64,000 bases of DNA. Origin: Arenibacter sp. 6A1 (GTDB taxonomy: Bacteria > Bacteroidota > Bacteroidia > Flavobacteriales > Flavobacteriaceae). The notes under the pieces were generated by a model. The model was given only the letters and a program-made list of their open reading frames with translations, was not told the origin of the DNA and searched no databases. Positions 37,238 through 45,504 of this stretch are shown here, piece after piece. Both the position numbers and the translations under genes were made by a program. How positions within the stretch are numbered: position 1 is the stretch's first letter; each line of letters opens with the position of its first letter. Location of the stretch: NCBI RefSeq assembly GCF_012272855.1, contig NZ_JAAXCQ010000004.1:124001-188000 (forward strand), read 5' to 3'.

Positions 37238-37540
37238 ATCATATAACTAGATTTGTAATCCACGTACATACAACCGGTTCGTGCTTAGTTTTTTTGTACA
37301 ACTTTTTTCTTTTTAAGGGCAGTTCTTCAAGCCTGAAACTTGACGTTTTCTTTTCATTTTCTTTGCTTGTCCAAAGAAAACGAAACAAAAGAAAAGACAC
37401 TGATTCAATGAATTTTTTCGACACCGAGGTCGAAAAACCGGTTTCAAAACTCCGCGTCGCCTCGTACCTCAGCTCCTGCTCTCGGAGCTTTTGAAACCTA
37501 TTCTGCGAATCAGGTTATTTAGCTGCGCTGGCTTACTATA
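37238..37540. other. Hairpin-rich core between the direct repeats
   Basis: Non-coding. Three stems: 37357-37365/37372-37380 (TTTTCTTTG with its complement), 37414-37422/37429-37437 (TTTTTCGAC/GTCGAAAAA) and 37440-37454/37483-37498 (GGTTTCAAAA with TTTTGAAACC, extended by CTCCG/CGGAG). Purine-rich tracts AGAAAACGAAACAAAAGAAA follow the first stem. The stop-free frames here are by-products of this composition. Confidence 0.65.
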
Positions 37541-37621
37541 ATATGACTAAAAAAATATTTGTACAAATTTTAGCAATAGTCATATTGGCCGGTAGACCCG
37601 CGAATCGGCGGGGGAGGTACT
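37541..37621 (+). repeat. 81-bp direct repeat, copy B
   Basis: Second copy, 384 bases after copy A, with the same inverted repeat ATATGACTA/TAGTCATAT and the same CCCGC/GCGGG stem. It is followed at once by the terminator of the DUF4382 gene region. Confidence 0.85.
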
Positions 37622-37660
37622 GAGTACTACTAAAAAGGGCTGCTTGTGGCAATGGCTAAA

Positions 37661-37700
37661 TACGATAAAAGGCCACCAATTTTGGTAGCCTTTTATCGTA
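37661..37700. terminator. Terminator of the DUF4382 lipoprotein gene
   Basis: TACGATAAAAGGC and its exact complement enclose CACCAATTTTGGTA. The stem ends 20 bases after the stop of the minus-strand gene at 37721. Confidence 0.8.
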
Positions 37701-37720
37701 TTTTAAAACTTATAACAGTA

Positions 37721-38584
37721 CTATTCTACAATCAGTTCAAAATCTTGAACCGTTTTATTGGCTGCTACTATATCAATATCTTCAACGACTTGAGCCCCGT
37801 ACCCCTCCAAGGCTACTTCTACGTCATAGGAACCGGCCGCCAGTCCTAAAACAGTATAGGCTCCGGAAGCATCGGTAAAGGTAGTTGTGTTTAAGGTGTC
37901 GGCCGCAAACACGGCAACCTGAGCGCCTTGTAAACCAACTTTCGCCTCATTTTGCATAGTGGTCACTAGCCCCGTTAAAGTACCTGCCGTAGAAAGATTG
38001 GACGCCTTGATAACCGGTTTAAAATTAAATCCTTTTATTCCCTCCGGATCATTTCTGCTGCCCTTAGCTACAAACGATTTACTAACATCGAAATCTAACA
38101 ATAAATCTGTAGATAAGCCTCCACTGACTACCAGACTCGGTTTAACAAATACCTTTATCCCGGTTTGAGCACCACTTGGAACCTTTAAATCATAAGTAGT
38201 ACCATCGGTCATTACCACACTCACCCCTTCCACATACACCCGGAATAAATCATAGGTCCCAACAGGCACCTCCGTATTTACCAAGTTTTCAGTTATCCCA
38301 TTGGTTAGATCCAATAGATTTACCGAAATTTCATCTTCCATGAGTACGACAAAAGATGAACCATCCCCATTAGTTGCTCCCTCTTGGCTGTTATCGGCTT
38401 TGCGCCTGGCATCGATTTTAAAAATGGTAACATTTGCCTCGGCTACCAAATCGTGGGGAAATGGAGCATCTGTCAGGGAAACGGACAATCGCCCAGTCTC
38501 CTTATTAGCATCGTCCCCGTCTGTACAACTATACACCAAAGCCATAAGACCGATCATAACAATTGATAAAAATCTTACTTTCAT
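37721..38584 (-). CDS. DUF4382 lipoprotein with carboxypeptidase-regulatory-like domain
   Basis: 287 residues. Lipoprotein signal with lipobox ALVYSC (Cys at about residue 20) places it on a membrane surface. A DUF4382 domain follows (about 30-190; GRLSVSLTDAPFPHDLVAEANVTI is its usual start), then a carboxypeptidase regulatory-like domain (about 200-285; GSYDVEVALEGYGAQ). Such proteins are common in Bacteroidota surface lipoproteomes; their role is unknown, but the beta-sandwich folds suggest binding. It stands alone, downstream of no operon partner, and ends at a strong terminator. Confidence 0.85.
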   Translation of the reverse strand: MKVRFLSIVMIGLMALVYSCTDGDDANKETGRLSVSLTDAPFPHDLVAEANVTIFKIDARRKADNSQEGATNGDGSSFVVLMEDEISVNLLDLTNGITENLVNTEVPVGTYDLFRVYVEGVSVVMTDGTTYDLKVPSGAQTGIKVFVKPSLVVSGGLSTDLLLDFDVSKSFVAKGSRNDPEGIKGFNFKPVIKASNLSTAGTLTGLVTTMQNEAKVGLQGAQVAVFAADTLNTTTFTDASGAYTVLGLAAGSYDVEVALEGYGAQVVEDIDIVAANKTVQDFELIVE

Positions 38585-38827
38585 AATTTAAATTTTATAT
38601 TAAACATTTCATTGCTTTCTAATACAATACTGGTTAAAACACCCCATAATAGAAATACCCTACCCGAATATTCCTTTATTTTTATTTTTTCGTTGAAATG
38701 CCGTTTAAAAACGCCTTTTCGTATGGGGCTGTACTAAAAACACCGTAGTTTTCTTCTGACCAACCACAGATCCTTTGAGTAGGTAACACTCTAATTCTAA
38801 CGAATTTAAAAAAGAATAAACATAAAA

Positions 38828-38859
38828 TTTGTTTTAGTTAGGATTCCTAACTATCTTTA
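38828..38859 (+). promoter_or_regulatory. Promoter of the thioredoxin-like gene
   Basis: TTTG (38828-38831) and TATCTTTA (38852-38859; one base off TAnnTTTG) are 20 bases apart and match the -33 and -7 elements. The start codon follows 36 bases later. Confidence 0.6.
38835..38853. promoter_or_regulatory. 19-bp palindromic operator, MarR type
   Basis: TAGTTAGGA and TCCTAACTA are exact complements around one central T. The palindrome fills the space between the -33 and -7 boxes and overlaps the first two bases of the -7 box, so a bound repressor would block RNA polymerase. The MarR-family gene lies two genes' length downstream. Confidence 0.75.
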
Positions 38860-38895
38860 TAAGAGCAATTTTGCCTTTCACTTAAAATTTGTATC

Positions 38896-39129
38896 ATGAA
38901 AAAATCTGTTTTCTATCACGCTGGATGTCCTGTATGCGTAAGTGCTGAACAAGACATTTTAAAATTAATGAATCCGGCCCAAGTTGAAGTTGTTAATCTT
39001 GCTGGGGCCAAGAACAGAATATCGGAAGCCGAAAAGGCAGGCGTAAAATCTGTTCCTGCCTTATTAACCCCCGACGGAAATGTACTGCACATAAATTATG
39101 GTGCTTCCATGGCCGATGTAAAAGGTTAA
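38896..39129 (+). CDS. Small thioredoxin-fold protein
   Basis: 77 residues. The redox motif GCPVC (Cys11, Cys14) follows strand one (SVFYHA), and the cis-Pro loop VPALLTPDG is in place, so this is a minimal thioredoxin/glutaredoxin-like fold, cytosolic as no signal is present. It may reduce a partner disulphide or a peroxide-linked target. Its promoter contains a MarR-type operator, and the MarR gene is the next gene downstream, so it is probably induced by the signal that the MarR protein senses. Confidence 0.85.
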   Translation: MKKSVFYHAGCPVCVSAEQDILKLMNPAQVEVVNLAGAKNRISEAEKAGVKSVPALLTPDGNVLHINYGASMADVKG

Positions 39130-39130
39130 T

Positions 39131-39170
39131 AAAAGTTGGGCACCTTCGGCAAACAAGGTGTCCAACTTTT
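39131..39170 (+). terminator. Terminator between the thioredoxin-like and MarR genes
   Basis: AAAAGTTGG-CACCTT pairs with AAGGTG-CCAACTTTT around a short loop (one mismatch), followed by CCTCTTTTT. It begins one base after the thioredoxin stop, so the MarR gene is only partly read through. Confidence 0.8.
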
Positions 39171-39183
39171 CCTCTTTTTAGGG

Positions 39184-39191
39184 TAACTTTG
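39184..39191 (+). promoter_or_regulatory. -7 box TAACTTTG of the MarR gene
   Basis: Exact TAnnTTTG match 26 bases before the MarR start, after the terminator. It gives the regulator its own promoter; the -33 element is weak. Confidence 0.5.
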
Positions 39192-39217
39192 TGTAACTCC
39201 TTAAAAAAATACTCCCT

Positions 39218-39826
39218 ATGCCCCAAAGTATATATGACACCGATTTTCAGCAAAAAGACCTAGGCAGTAAGATTGTCATAGCCTTGGACCGACTTTCCGA
39301 AGTTTTTAGGGCATTGTTAAGGGATTATGCCAAAACCTCGGGAATTAGCCCCATTCAAATTCAGATCCTGATATTTATAGCCTATCACAAACAATCGTAT
39401 TGTACCGTGAGCCATTTGGCCAAGGAATTTAACCTCAGCAAACCCACCATTAGCGATGCCATTAAAATATTGCACCAAAAAGATCTAATTGTAAAAGAAA
39501 CCTCCACCCTGGACACCAGAAGTTACACATTATCCCTATCGGAAAGCGGAAAACAAATTGTTTCGGAAACGGAGGGATTTGCCAACCCTATACGGAATGC
39601 CTTACAACTTAACACCGAGGAGGAATTATATACGTTGTACGATTCCCTTAGCACCCTGATTTATAGATTAAACCAAACAGGAGCACTACAGGTACAAAGA
39701 ATATGTTACGCCTGTAAATTTTATGAAAACAACAATGGAACCCATCATTGCAATTTACTTCAGAAAAACCTACACATAAAAGAGATACGGGTTGATTGCC
39801 CTGAATTTGACAAAAAACAAGGATAA
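39218..39826 (+). CDS. MarR-family regulator with C-terminal Cys cluster
   Basis: 202 residues. A winged helix at about 45-110 (VSHLAKEFNLSKPTISDAIKIL, then the wing around STLDTRSYTLS) is of the MarR type. The C-terminal 40 residues add a Cys-rich tail: Cys163 and Cys166 (CYAC), Cys178 after two His (THHC) and Cys194 (DCPEF). The four Cys could bind zinc or an Fe-S cluster and make the repressor redox- or metal-responsive. It probably binds the palindrome at 38835-38853 and controls the thioredoxin-like gene, and perhaps itself. Confidence 0.88.
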   Translation: MPQSIYDTDFQQKDLGSKIVIALDRLSEVFRALLRDYAKTSGISPIQIQILIFIAYHKQSYCTVSHLAKEFNLSKPTISDAIKILHQKDLIVKETSTLDTRSYTLSLSESGKQIVSETEGFANPIRNALQLNTEEELYTLYDSLSTLIYRLNQTGALQVQRICYACKFYENNNGTHHCNLLQKNLHIKEIRVDCPEFDKKQG

Positions 39827-39919
39827 AGATCCGGCCAATGATTCAAGAAAAACAGCCTATTCCCCTTGTATCTATCCATAGAATCCCAACATTCCCATAG
39901 CTGTTAAAAGGAGACCTCC

Positions 39920-39927
39920 TATCTTTG
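39920..39927 (+). promoter_or_regulatory. -7 box TATCTTTG near the RlmF start
   Basis: Exact TAnnTTTG box whose last base is the first base of the GTG start of the methyltransferase frame. If used, transcription would begin after the GTG, and the gene would have to start at the later TTG (39948). Confidence 0.4.
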
Positions 39928-40802
39928 TGGTCATAAAATCAAATATCTTGCATCCCAAAAACATCCATAATACTCCTTACGACTTCGAAGCCTTAATTGG
40001 TAGTCACCCAGAATTGGCCCCTCATGTTTTCGTAACCCCTTATGGCAATCAGAGCATTGACTTTTCCAAGCCAACCGCTGTACTACACTTAAACAAGGCC
40101 ATTTTAAAGCATCAATATAGACTGTCGGACTGGAATATTCCCGATGGTTATTTATGTCCTCCTATTCCTGGAAGGGCCGACTATATACATCATATCGCCG
40201 ATTTGTTAGAAGAAGATGGTATCGAGAACAATGTTCGCGGCTTGGATATAGGTGTTGGCGCCAATTGCATTTACCCTATTTTGGCCTCTCAAATATACGA
40301 TTGGCAAATGGTAGGATCGGACATTTCCCTTACTTCTGTTACCATGGCCAAAGCCAATACAGCGGCCACGCCGAGCCTAGTGAAGAACATTGAGATAAGA
40401 CATCAAACCGACCCGTCCAATATTTTTAAGGGCATTATAAGCGAGGGAGATCATTTTCATTTTAGTATTTGCAACCCTCCCTTTCATGCCAATGCCGAAA
40501 CCGCTGCAAGGGGTAGTTTAAAAAAAGCTACAAATCTGGGCTTAAATAGGGCCGATGAATTAAATTTTGGTGGCCAGGCCAATGAGTTATGGTGCAATGG
40601 CGGGGAAGCCTTGTTTATTAAGCGAATGATCAAACAAAGTGTTGCATATTCCCAACAAGTGAAATGGTTTACGACCTTGGTAAGTAAAAAAGAAAATTTA
40701 GCCGCTATCTATAAGCAGTTACACAAACTAAAAGCTGTTTACAAGACCGTGCCAATGGCCCAAGGCAACAAACAAAGTAGGTTTGTTGCCTGGAGATTTT
40801 AA
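39927..40802 (+). CDS. rlmF: 23S rRNA (adenine-N6) methyltransferase, RlmF-like
   Basis: About 291 residues with a GTG start at 39927; a TTG at 39948 is an alternative. The family block CPPIPGRADYIHHIADLL, the SAM motif GLDIGVGAN and the catalytic NPPF (in ICNPPFHANAE) are all present, as in E. coli RlmF, which methylates A1618 of 23S rRNA. The E. coli protein also begins with a few residues before LHPRN, matching LHPKN here, which supports the GTG; the -7 box overlapping the GTG argues for the TTG. It stands after the MarR gene with a separate promoter. Confidence 0.9.
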   Translation: MVIKSNILHPKNIHNTPYDFEALIGSHPELAPHVFVTPYGNQSIDFSKPTAVLHLNKAILKHQYRLSDWNIPDGYLCPPIPGRADYIHHIADLLEEDGIENNVRGLDIGVGANCIYPILASQIYDWQMVGSDISLTSVTMAKANTAATPSLVKNIEIRHQTDPSNIFKGIISEGDHFHFSICNPPFHANAETAARGSLKKATNLGLNRADELNFGGQANELWCNGGEALFIKRMIKQSVAYSQQVKWFTTLVSKKENLAAIYKQLHKLKAVYKTVPMAQGNKQSRFVAWRF

Positions 40803-40825
40803 ATTATACGAGGGCCGTCATTTAT

Positions 40826-42385
40826 TTATTCTTCTGGCGGCCTACCGTGTATTTCTTCAAAAATAGTGTCAAAATTTTGACGTAGGTGAGTACTTAATTT
40901 TTTATGGTAATCTTCATTTAACCATTTTAAGAAGTTATGGGTACTTTTACTGATACATTTGGCATAGCGCTGTATCCTATCTTCTATATCGCCCCCCAAG
41001 AGTTTGGCCAATGCCAAAGCATCGTATACATCTTCACTGTTCTCTACACATATCTTTGCATGTTGGGCAATAGAACGCTCCAATACAACCTTGGAAGATT
41101 CTCCGTTTTTCACAGAGTCTATATAAGTTTCCTTGATATCGAAATACACCTCTTTAGAATTGGCAAATTCTGCTCTAAGAGCCTCGGGCATCTCCCATTT
41201 AAAATTGCTCTCCAATTCTTCGTCACCCAACAATTTGTCCATGTAAAAATTGGGAGATTTAAAGATGGTCTGCCAATCTAAATCTGCTCCCCAGGGTCCA
41301 AAACGGTGTAGGTTGTTCCCTAAATCTATAACCGAGAATGTTGCTTTATTGTTCAAGATCCTAGAACCACGCCCAATCATCTGATAGTACAATGTCAAAG
41401 ACTTCGTCGCCCTATTCAAAATAACGGTTTCTATGGTAGGCTCATCAAATCCTGTGGTTAAGATACTCACGGAGGTTAATATTGCATCCGGAGTGTTCTT
41501 AAACCATTTTAAAATAGCCTTACGTTCCTTTTTACTAGCGGTATTATCTAAATGCTCTATAGGGTAACCAGCTGCCTTAAAGGTTTCGTACACATGCAAT
41601 GAGGTATTGATACCATTATTGAATATCAGCGTTTTCTTTCCCTTAGAATGTTTTACATAGGCTTCCAAAAGCTTGCTCAGCATTTGGCTATTGGTATACA
41701 GGTCTTCAGAAGATTTTACCGTATAATCCCCATTAGAACCTACCTCCAAGGAGGTTAGCCCCATATTATAAGAGAAAACTTCGGCTCTTGCCAAAAACTC
41801 GTTCTCTATAAGGGATTCTATGCTTTCCCCTACGATCAATTCATCGTAATTATCCTTCATCGGCAAGTCCTTGTTAGAACTTAAGGGAGTAGCAGTAACC
41901 CCTAAAACAAAGGAATTTTCAAAATACTTAAAGAGTTTTGTAAACGAATTATAATGGGCCTCATCAATAATAACAAGTCCCACTCCTGAAATATCCAACT
42001 TGTCGTCCTGCAATCTGTTGTTCAAGGTCTCTACCATAGCTACAAAGCAGCTATATTGGTCCTGATCTTCTAAATTTGCCTTACTGTCTACAACCTTATT
42101 GGTGACGCCAAAACTCGTAAGCATGGAGGATGTTTGCCTACAAAGTTCTATCCGGTGTGTCATTATCAACACCTTCTTTTTGTGGTTCTTCAAATACTGT
42201 CGAACAATTTCAGAAAAAATTACGGTTTTTCCACCTCCGGTAGGCAATTGGTATAAAAGGTGGTAATCGTCCGGTGCGGTTTCAAACTTATCAAATATTT
42301 GGTCTATAGCCCCTTTTTGATAACTGTATAATTCTTTATCCGTTCTTCTTTCTACAACAGCATTCGCAGTCAACGTCTCCAACAT
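40826..42385 (-). CDS. Superfamily II DNA/RNA helicase (DEAH, restriction-like core)
   Basis: 519 residues. Motifs: SYQKGAIDQIF before motif I, LPTGGGKT (I), DEAHYNSF (II), VTATPLS (III), TTGFDEPTIE (V) and QMIGRGSRI (VI). This is the core shared by UvrB/RecG-like and type I/III restriction helicases; the C-terminal 120 residues are helical and contain no nuclease motif. Many Bacteroidota carry one such stand-alone DEAD/DEAH protein, thought to act in DNA repair or RNA metabolism; no restriction genes are near. It converges with rlmF, with 23 bases between the two stops. Confidence 0.88.
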   Translation of the reverse strand: MLETLTANAVVERRTDKELYSYQKGAIDQIFDKFETAPDDYHLLYQLPTGGGKTVIFSEIVRQYLKNHKKKVLIMTHRIELCRQTSSMLTSFGVTNKVVDSKANLEDQDQYSCFVAMVETLNNRLQDDKLDISGVGLVIIDEAHYNSFTKLFKYFENSFVLGVTATPLSSNKDLPMKDNYDELIVGESIESLIENEFLARAEVFSYNMGLTSLEVGSNGDYTVKSSEDLYTNSQMLSKLLEAYVKHSKGKKTLIFNNGINTSLHVYETFKAAGYPIEHLDNTASKKERKAILKWFKNTPDAILTSVSILTTGFDEPTIETVILNRATKSLTLYYQMIGRGSRILNNKATFSVIDLGNNLHRFGPWGADLDWQTIFKSPNFYMDKLLGDEELESNFKWEMPEALRAEFANSKEVYFDIKETYIDSVKNGESSKVVLERSIAQHAKICVENSEDVYDALALAKLLGGDIEDRIQRYAKCISKSTHNFLKWLNEDYHKKLSTHLRQNFDTIFEEIHGRPPEE

Positions 42386-42563
42386 ATTCTCTTTTTTTTA
42401 GGACTGCAAAATTACGGCCTTTGTTGGGTGTTTGAAGAATATTTTTGAAAAAACTATGAATTAATTTTTCACATAGGATAAAATCTTACACCTTCTTTCC
42501 ATTAGGAAAATTCAGAAGTAGCAAGATGTAGTTTTTAGGAAACACAAATGAAGGAAAAAGATC

Positions 42564-42651
42564 ACCCTAATCTTTTAATAACCGTAACCGCCGTGTACAT
42601 AGAAACACCATACAGAAGAGAAGTAAGGTACTATTATTAAAAGATCAGGGT
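42564..42651. terminator. Long-armed inverted repeat after lpxD
   Basis: ACCCTAATCTTTTAATAA (42564-42581) pairs with 42634-42651 with one mismatch; the loop is 52 bases. On the minus strand it begins 11 bases after the lpxD stop and is followed by GATCTTTTT, so a large-loop terminator is plausible. Confidence 0.6.
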
Positions 42652-42661
42652 ACTCTAGTGC

Positions 42662-43654
42662 TTAATTTTTGGACAATCTTTTAAGAGCTACCCATTGTTT
42701 CAGCATATCCCTGGCGTCAGTAGCCGGATACCCCAAAACAGTCTTCCCTGCATCGACATCGCCCATAACTCCAGAACCTGCTCCAATAACGGCGCCTGAG
42801 TTGATAGTTGTATGATCCTTGATGGAGGCACTTCCTCCAATGATCACCCCATCCCCTAGGGTTACCGAACCAGCGAGTCCGCTATGGCCTGCCATAATAC
42901 AAGATCTGCCCAAAATACAATTATGTGCTATCTGAACTAGATTATCAATTTTGCAGCCATCACCGATAATAGTAGCACTAAACTTGCCTCTATCGACACA
43001 AGAATTAGCTCCAATTTCTACATAATTACCAATAATCACATTTCCGATATGTGGTATTTTTACCAATCCTCTACCATCATCGCTAGGTCTATACCCAAAT
43101 CCATCGGCACCAATGCTCACATTAATGTGAAAAATACAATGGTTCCCAATTTCGCTGCGTTCCCGAATTACGGTTCCCGACCATACCACCGTATGGTGAC
43201 CAATTTTAGAATCATCGAATATGCTAACATTGGGATATAGGATAACCCCATCACCCAATACTACATTTTTACCAACATAACACCCTGCTCCAATTTTGCA
43301 TCCTTTTCCCAATACCACAGATTCGTGTACCACGGCCGTTGGATGAACATCTTCTTCTAGGGCAGGTGGTGCGGGTTCTAAAGCCTCCAATAATGTAGCC
43401 ATGGCCAAATCGGCATTTTTAACCCTAATGAGCGCTCTATTGTCACCTGGCTCTAATTTTATCTTTGCATCTACAATAGCAACACTTGCTTTTGAAGTCT
43501 CCCAAAGTTTAGCAAATTTGTTGCTTCCGATAAAAGTAATTTGCTGAGCAGTAGCTCTCTCAAGCTGTTCAGCTCCTGTTATTTGCTCATCACAAGTACC
43601 GACGAGTTCTCCTTTTAAAAGTTCGTTTATTTCTACTATCGTAAATGATTTCAT
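42662..43654 (-). CDS. lpxD: UDP-3-O-acylglucosamine N-acyltransferase
   Basis: 330 residues. N-terminal uridine-binding domain (about 1-95), then a long left-handed beta helix of hexapeptide repeats (about 105-290; for example VVLGKGCKIGAGCYVGKNVV). The catalytic His is in LVQIAHNCILG, equivalent to the essential His in E. coli LpxD, and GADGFGYRP precedes it. It adds the N-linked acyl chain in lipid A synthesis from acyl-ACP. Other lpx genes are not adjacent, so it may be a second LpxD paralogue outside the usual lipid A operon. Confidence 0.92.
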   Translation of the reverse strand: MKSFTIVEINELLKGELVGTCDEQITGAEQLERATAQQITFIGSNKFAKLWETSKASVAIVDAKIKLEPGDNRALIRVKNADLAMATLLEALEPAPPALEEDVHPTAVVHESVVLGKGCKIGAGCYVGKNVVLGDGVILYPNVSIFDDSKIGHHTVVWSGTVIRERSEIGNHCIFHINVSIGADGFGYRPSDDGRGLVKIPHIGNVIIGNYVEIGANSCVDRGKFSATIIGDGCKIDNLVQIAHNCILGRSCIMAGHSGLAGSVTLGDGVIIGGSASIKDHTTINSGAVIGAGSGVMGDVDAGKTVLGYPATDARDMLKQWVALKRLSKN

Positions 43655-43808
43655 CTAATATGAATTTTATTGTTATTGTTATTATTCCCAGCCAAATTGG
43701 CTAAATATAGGACTAAAATATATCTTCATTAAATTTTAGCCTTTAAAGCTGCAAGGATAGCACAAAAAAGAACTGTCGCGCAACTAGGAATAATATTGTG
43801 GAAAGAAC

Positions 43809-43835
43809 GGAGCTTTTTAAACCTTAAAAAGCTCC
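43809..43835. terminator. Hairpin terminator after VF530-type gene
   Basis: GGAGCTTTTTAA pairs exactly with TTAAAAAGCTCC around ACC, 20 bases after the stop of the gene at 43855. No long T run follows on the minus strand. Confidence 0.55.
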
Positions 43836-43854
43836 TAAAAAACACTGAGGTGCC

Positions 43855-44100
43855 TTACTTTTTTTTCTTAATTAATTTTAGGTAAAGTTTTTCTACCTTC
43901 TCTCTGGCCCAGGGAGTTTTTCTCAAAAAGGTTAAACTCGATTTTATGGAAGGGTCCTGATTAAAACATCTGATATTGATATACCCACCAAGCGTCTCCC
44001 AACCGTGATGGGCTACTAATTCCTCCAATATAGTGGCCAAGGTTATCCCATGTAAGGGATTGTTTTCCTGGGCTTTGGTTTTATTATTTTTATCTGTCAT
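43855..44100 (-). CDS. VF530-type DNA-binding protein
   Basis: 81 residues from the Met at 44100, since the fold begins there. It matches the small VF530 family: [20 protein letters not shown], the GW pair ([12 protein letters not shown]) and [13 protein letters not shown]. The solution structure of the family shows a helical DNA-binding-like fold; the cellular role is not known. It follows the RhlE-like helicase gene by 48 bases in the same direction and may be cotranscribed with it. Confidence 0.85.
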   Translation of the reverse strand: MTDKNNKTKAQENNPLHGITLATILEELVAHHGWETLGGYINIRCFNQDPSIKSSLTFLRKTPWAREKVEKLYLKLIKKKK

Positions 44101-44148
44101 ATACACTGAAAACATGCAATAGGAATAAAAGGTCGTGCCCAAGCACTT

Positions 44149-45504
44149 TTATCTTTTCTTTTTTCCTTTTGCAAAATTTTTATCTCCACGAGTTTTTGGT
44201 TTTTTATACTTTTTGGCTATTTCCCTTTTATAGGACCCACCTAAATTCACTCGTTTGTTTTTTTCACTTTTCTCATGAAAAGCCGCTCCACGACCCTCGG
44301 TTTCTGACGCTCCTACTGGATTATTAAGTTCAAAATTCTGAGGTCTTTCTTCGGGAGTCAATTCCTCTGATATTTCTACTGCTTCGGGGAAATCTATCGT
44401 TGGAATCTCATAAGCCATCAAACTTTCAATAGCCTCTTTTGCTTCCCTTTCTTTTTCGGTATAGAATAATAAGGAAGTACCCTTTTCCTTTGCCCTACCC
44501 GTACGCCCTATTCGGTGCATATAGTTTTCGGGGTAATTAGGAGTGTCAAAATTCACCACATGGGTGATTTTATCCAAATCCAATCCTCTCGCCATCACAT
44601 CCGTAGAAATCAAGATTCGATTCTTGCCCTCATCAAATTGTTTGATAGAACGGATTCTATAATTCTGTGTTTTGTTGGAGTGTATTACACAAGCCTCGTT
44701 CCCGTAGACTGTTTCCATGGCTTGAAACAACCTATCGGCACTTTTTTTGTTGGAAACAAAAACCAATACTTTTTTATAGGTAGTTTTATCCTTTAAAAGG
44801 TACTCCAACAAATTTGCCTTGGTATAAAAATTTTCGACTGAATAACAGCTTTGCGCTATATTTTCGAGCGGCGTACCACTAACGGCAATAGAAATTCTGG
44901 CCGGGGCGATAAAAAAATCGTTGATCAGTTTAGACACATCGTCGGTCATTGTAGCCGAGAACATAATGTTTTGTCTTCGTGAAGGCAACAATTCAAAAAT
45001 ATTGGTAATTTGAAATCGAAAACCAAGGTCTAACATAACATCAACCTCATCGATCACTAGTTTTTTAACATCTCTTAATTTTAGGGTTCTGTCCAAGGTA
45101 AGGTCGTACAGCCTACCTGGGGTGGCCACCAAAATATCACATCCCTGGGCAACGGCCTGACGCTGTGTGTTGATATTTGCCCCTCCGTAAATTCCGGTTA
45201 CCCTTACACTTAAATATTTAGCAAATTCTTCAATCCTTTCTACCACCTGAAGCACCAGTTCCCGAGTCGGAACCAATATTAAAACCCTAGGGGTTAGCTG
45301 TTTGGAAAATTTTAGACCCTGTAAAATAGGGAGCATATAAGCAAAGGTCTTTCCTGTTCCCGTTTGTGCTATACCGACAACATCGGATCCTGACATAATT
45401 ACCGAAAAAGCTTCGGCCTGTATTGGTGTTGGGTTGCTAAAGCCTAAATCGTCAATAGCATATAGTAATTGTTTTGATAGATTGCAATCTTCAAAGGTAT
45501 TCAT
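44149..45504 (-). CDS. DEAD-box RNA helicase, RhlE-like
   Basis: 451 residues. Motifs: F-x9-Q region (FSNPTPIQAEAF), I AQTGTGKT, Ia PTREL, GG (YGGANINTQ), II DEVD in place of DEAD, III SAT, V STDVMARGLD, VI HRIGRTGR. The C-terminal 80 residues are basic and low-complexity (SYKREIAKKYKKPKTRGDK), the usual RNA-contacting tail of RhlE types. A 13-bp inverted repeat lies 56-145 bases upstream (45560-45649). It is the second DEAD-box gene in the window with a structured leader; both have a variant motif II. Confidence 0.9.
   Translation of the reverse strand: MNTFEDCNLSKQLLYAIDDLGFSNPTPIQAEAFSVIMSGSDVVGIAQTGTGKTFAYMLPILQGLKFSKQLTPRVLILVPTRELVLQVVERIEEFAKYLSVRVTGIYGGANINTQRQAVAQGCDILVATPGRLYDLTLDRTLKLRDVKKLVIDEVDVMLDLGFRFQITNIFELLPSRRQNIMFSATMTDDVSKLINDFFIAPARISIAVSGTPLENIAQSCYSVENFYTKANLLEYLLKDKTTYKKVLVFVSNKKSADRLFQAMETVYGNEACVIHSNKTQNYRIRSIKQFDEGKNRILISTDVMARGLDLDKITHVVNFDTPNYPENYMHRIGRTGRAKEKGTSLLFYTEKEREAKEAIESLMAYEIPTIDFPEAVEISEELTPEERPQNFELNNPVGASETEGRGAAFHEKSEKNKRVNLGGSYKREIAKKYKKPKTRGDKNFAKGKKKR

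Larger units (their letters stand above)
38585..38895. other. Divergent promoter region
   Basis: Between the DUF4382 gene (minus) and the thioredoxin-like gene (plus). The right part holds the operator-containing promoter described at 38828-38859. The left part is AT-rich with no clear signal. Confidence 0.5.

Noticed and set aside
37159-37494. 111-codon frame within the composite repeat
   Set aside because: It runs through direct repeats and hairpins; the peptide is repetitive by composition only.
40826-42385. Restriction-modification or phage-defence helicase
   Set aside because: The helicase core fits several families, but no methylase, nuclease or defence gene is adjacent.
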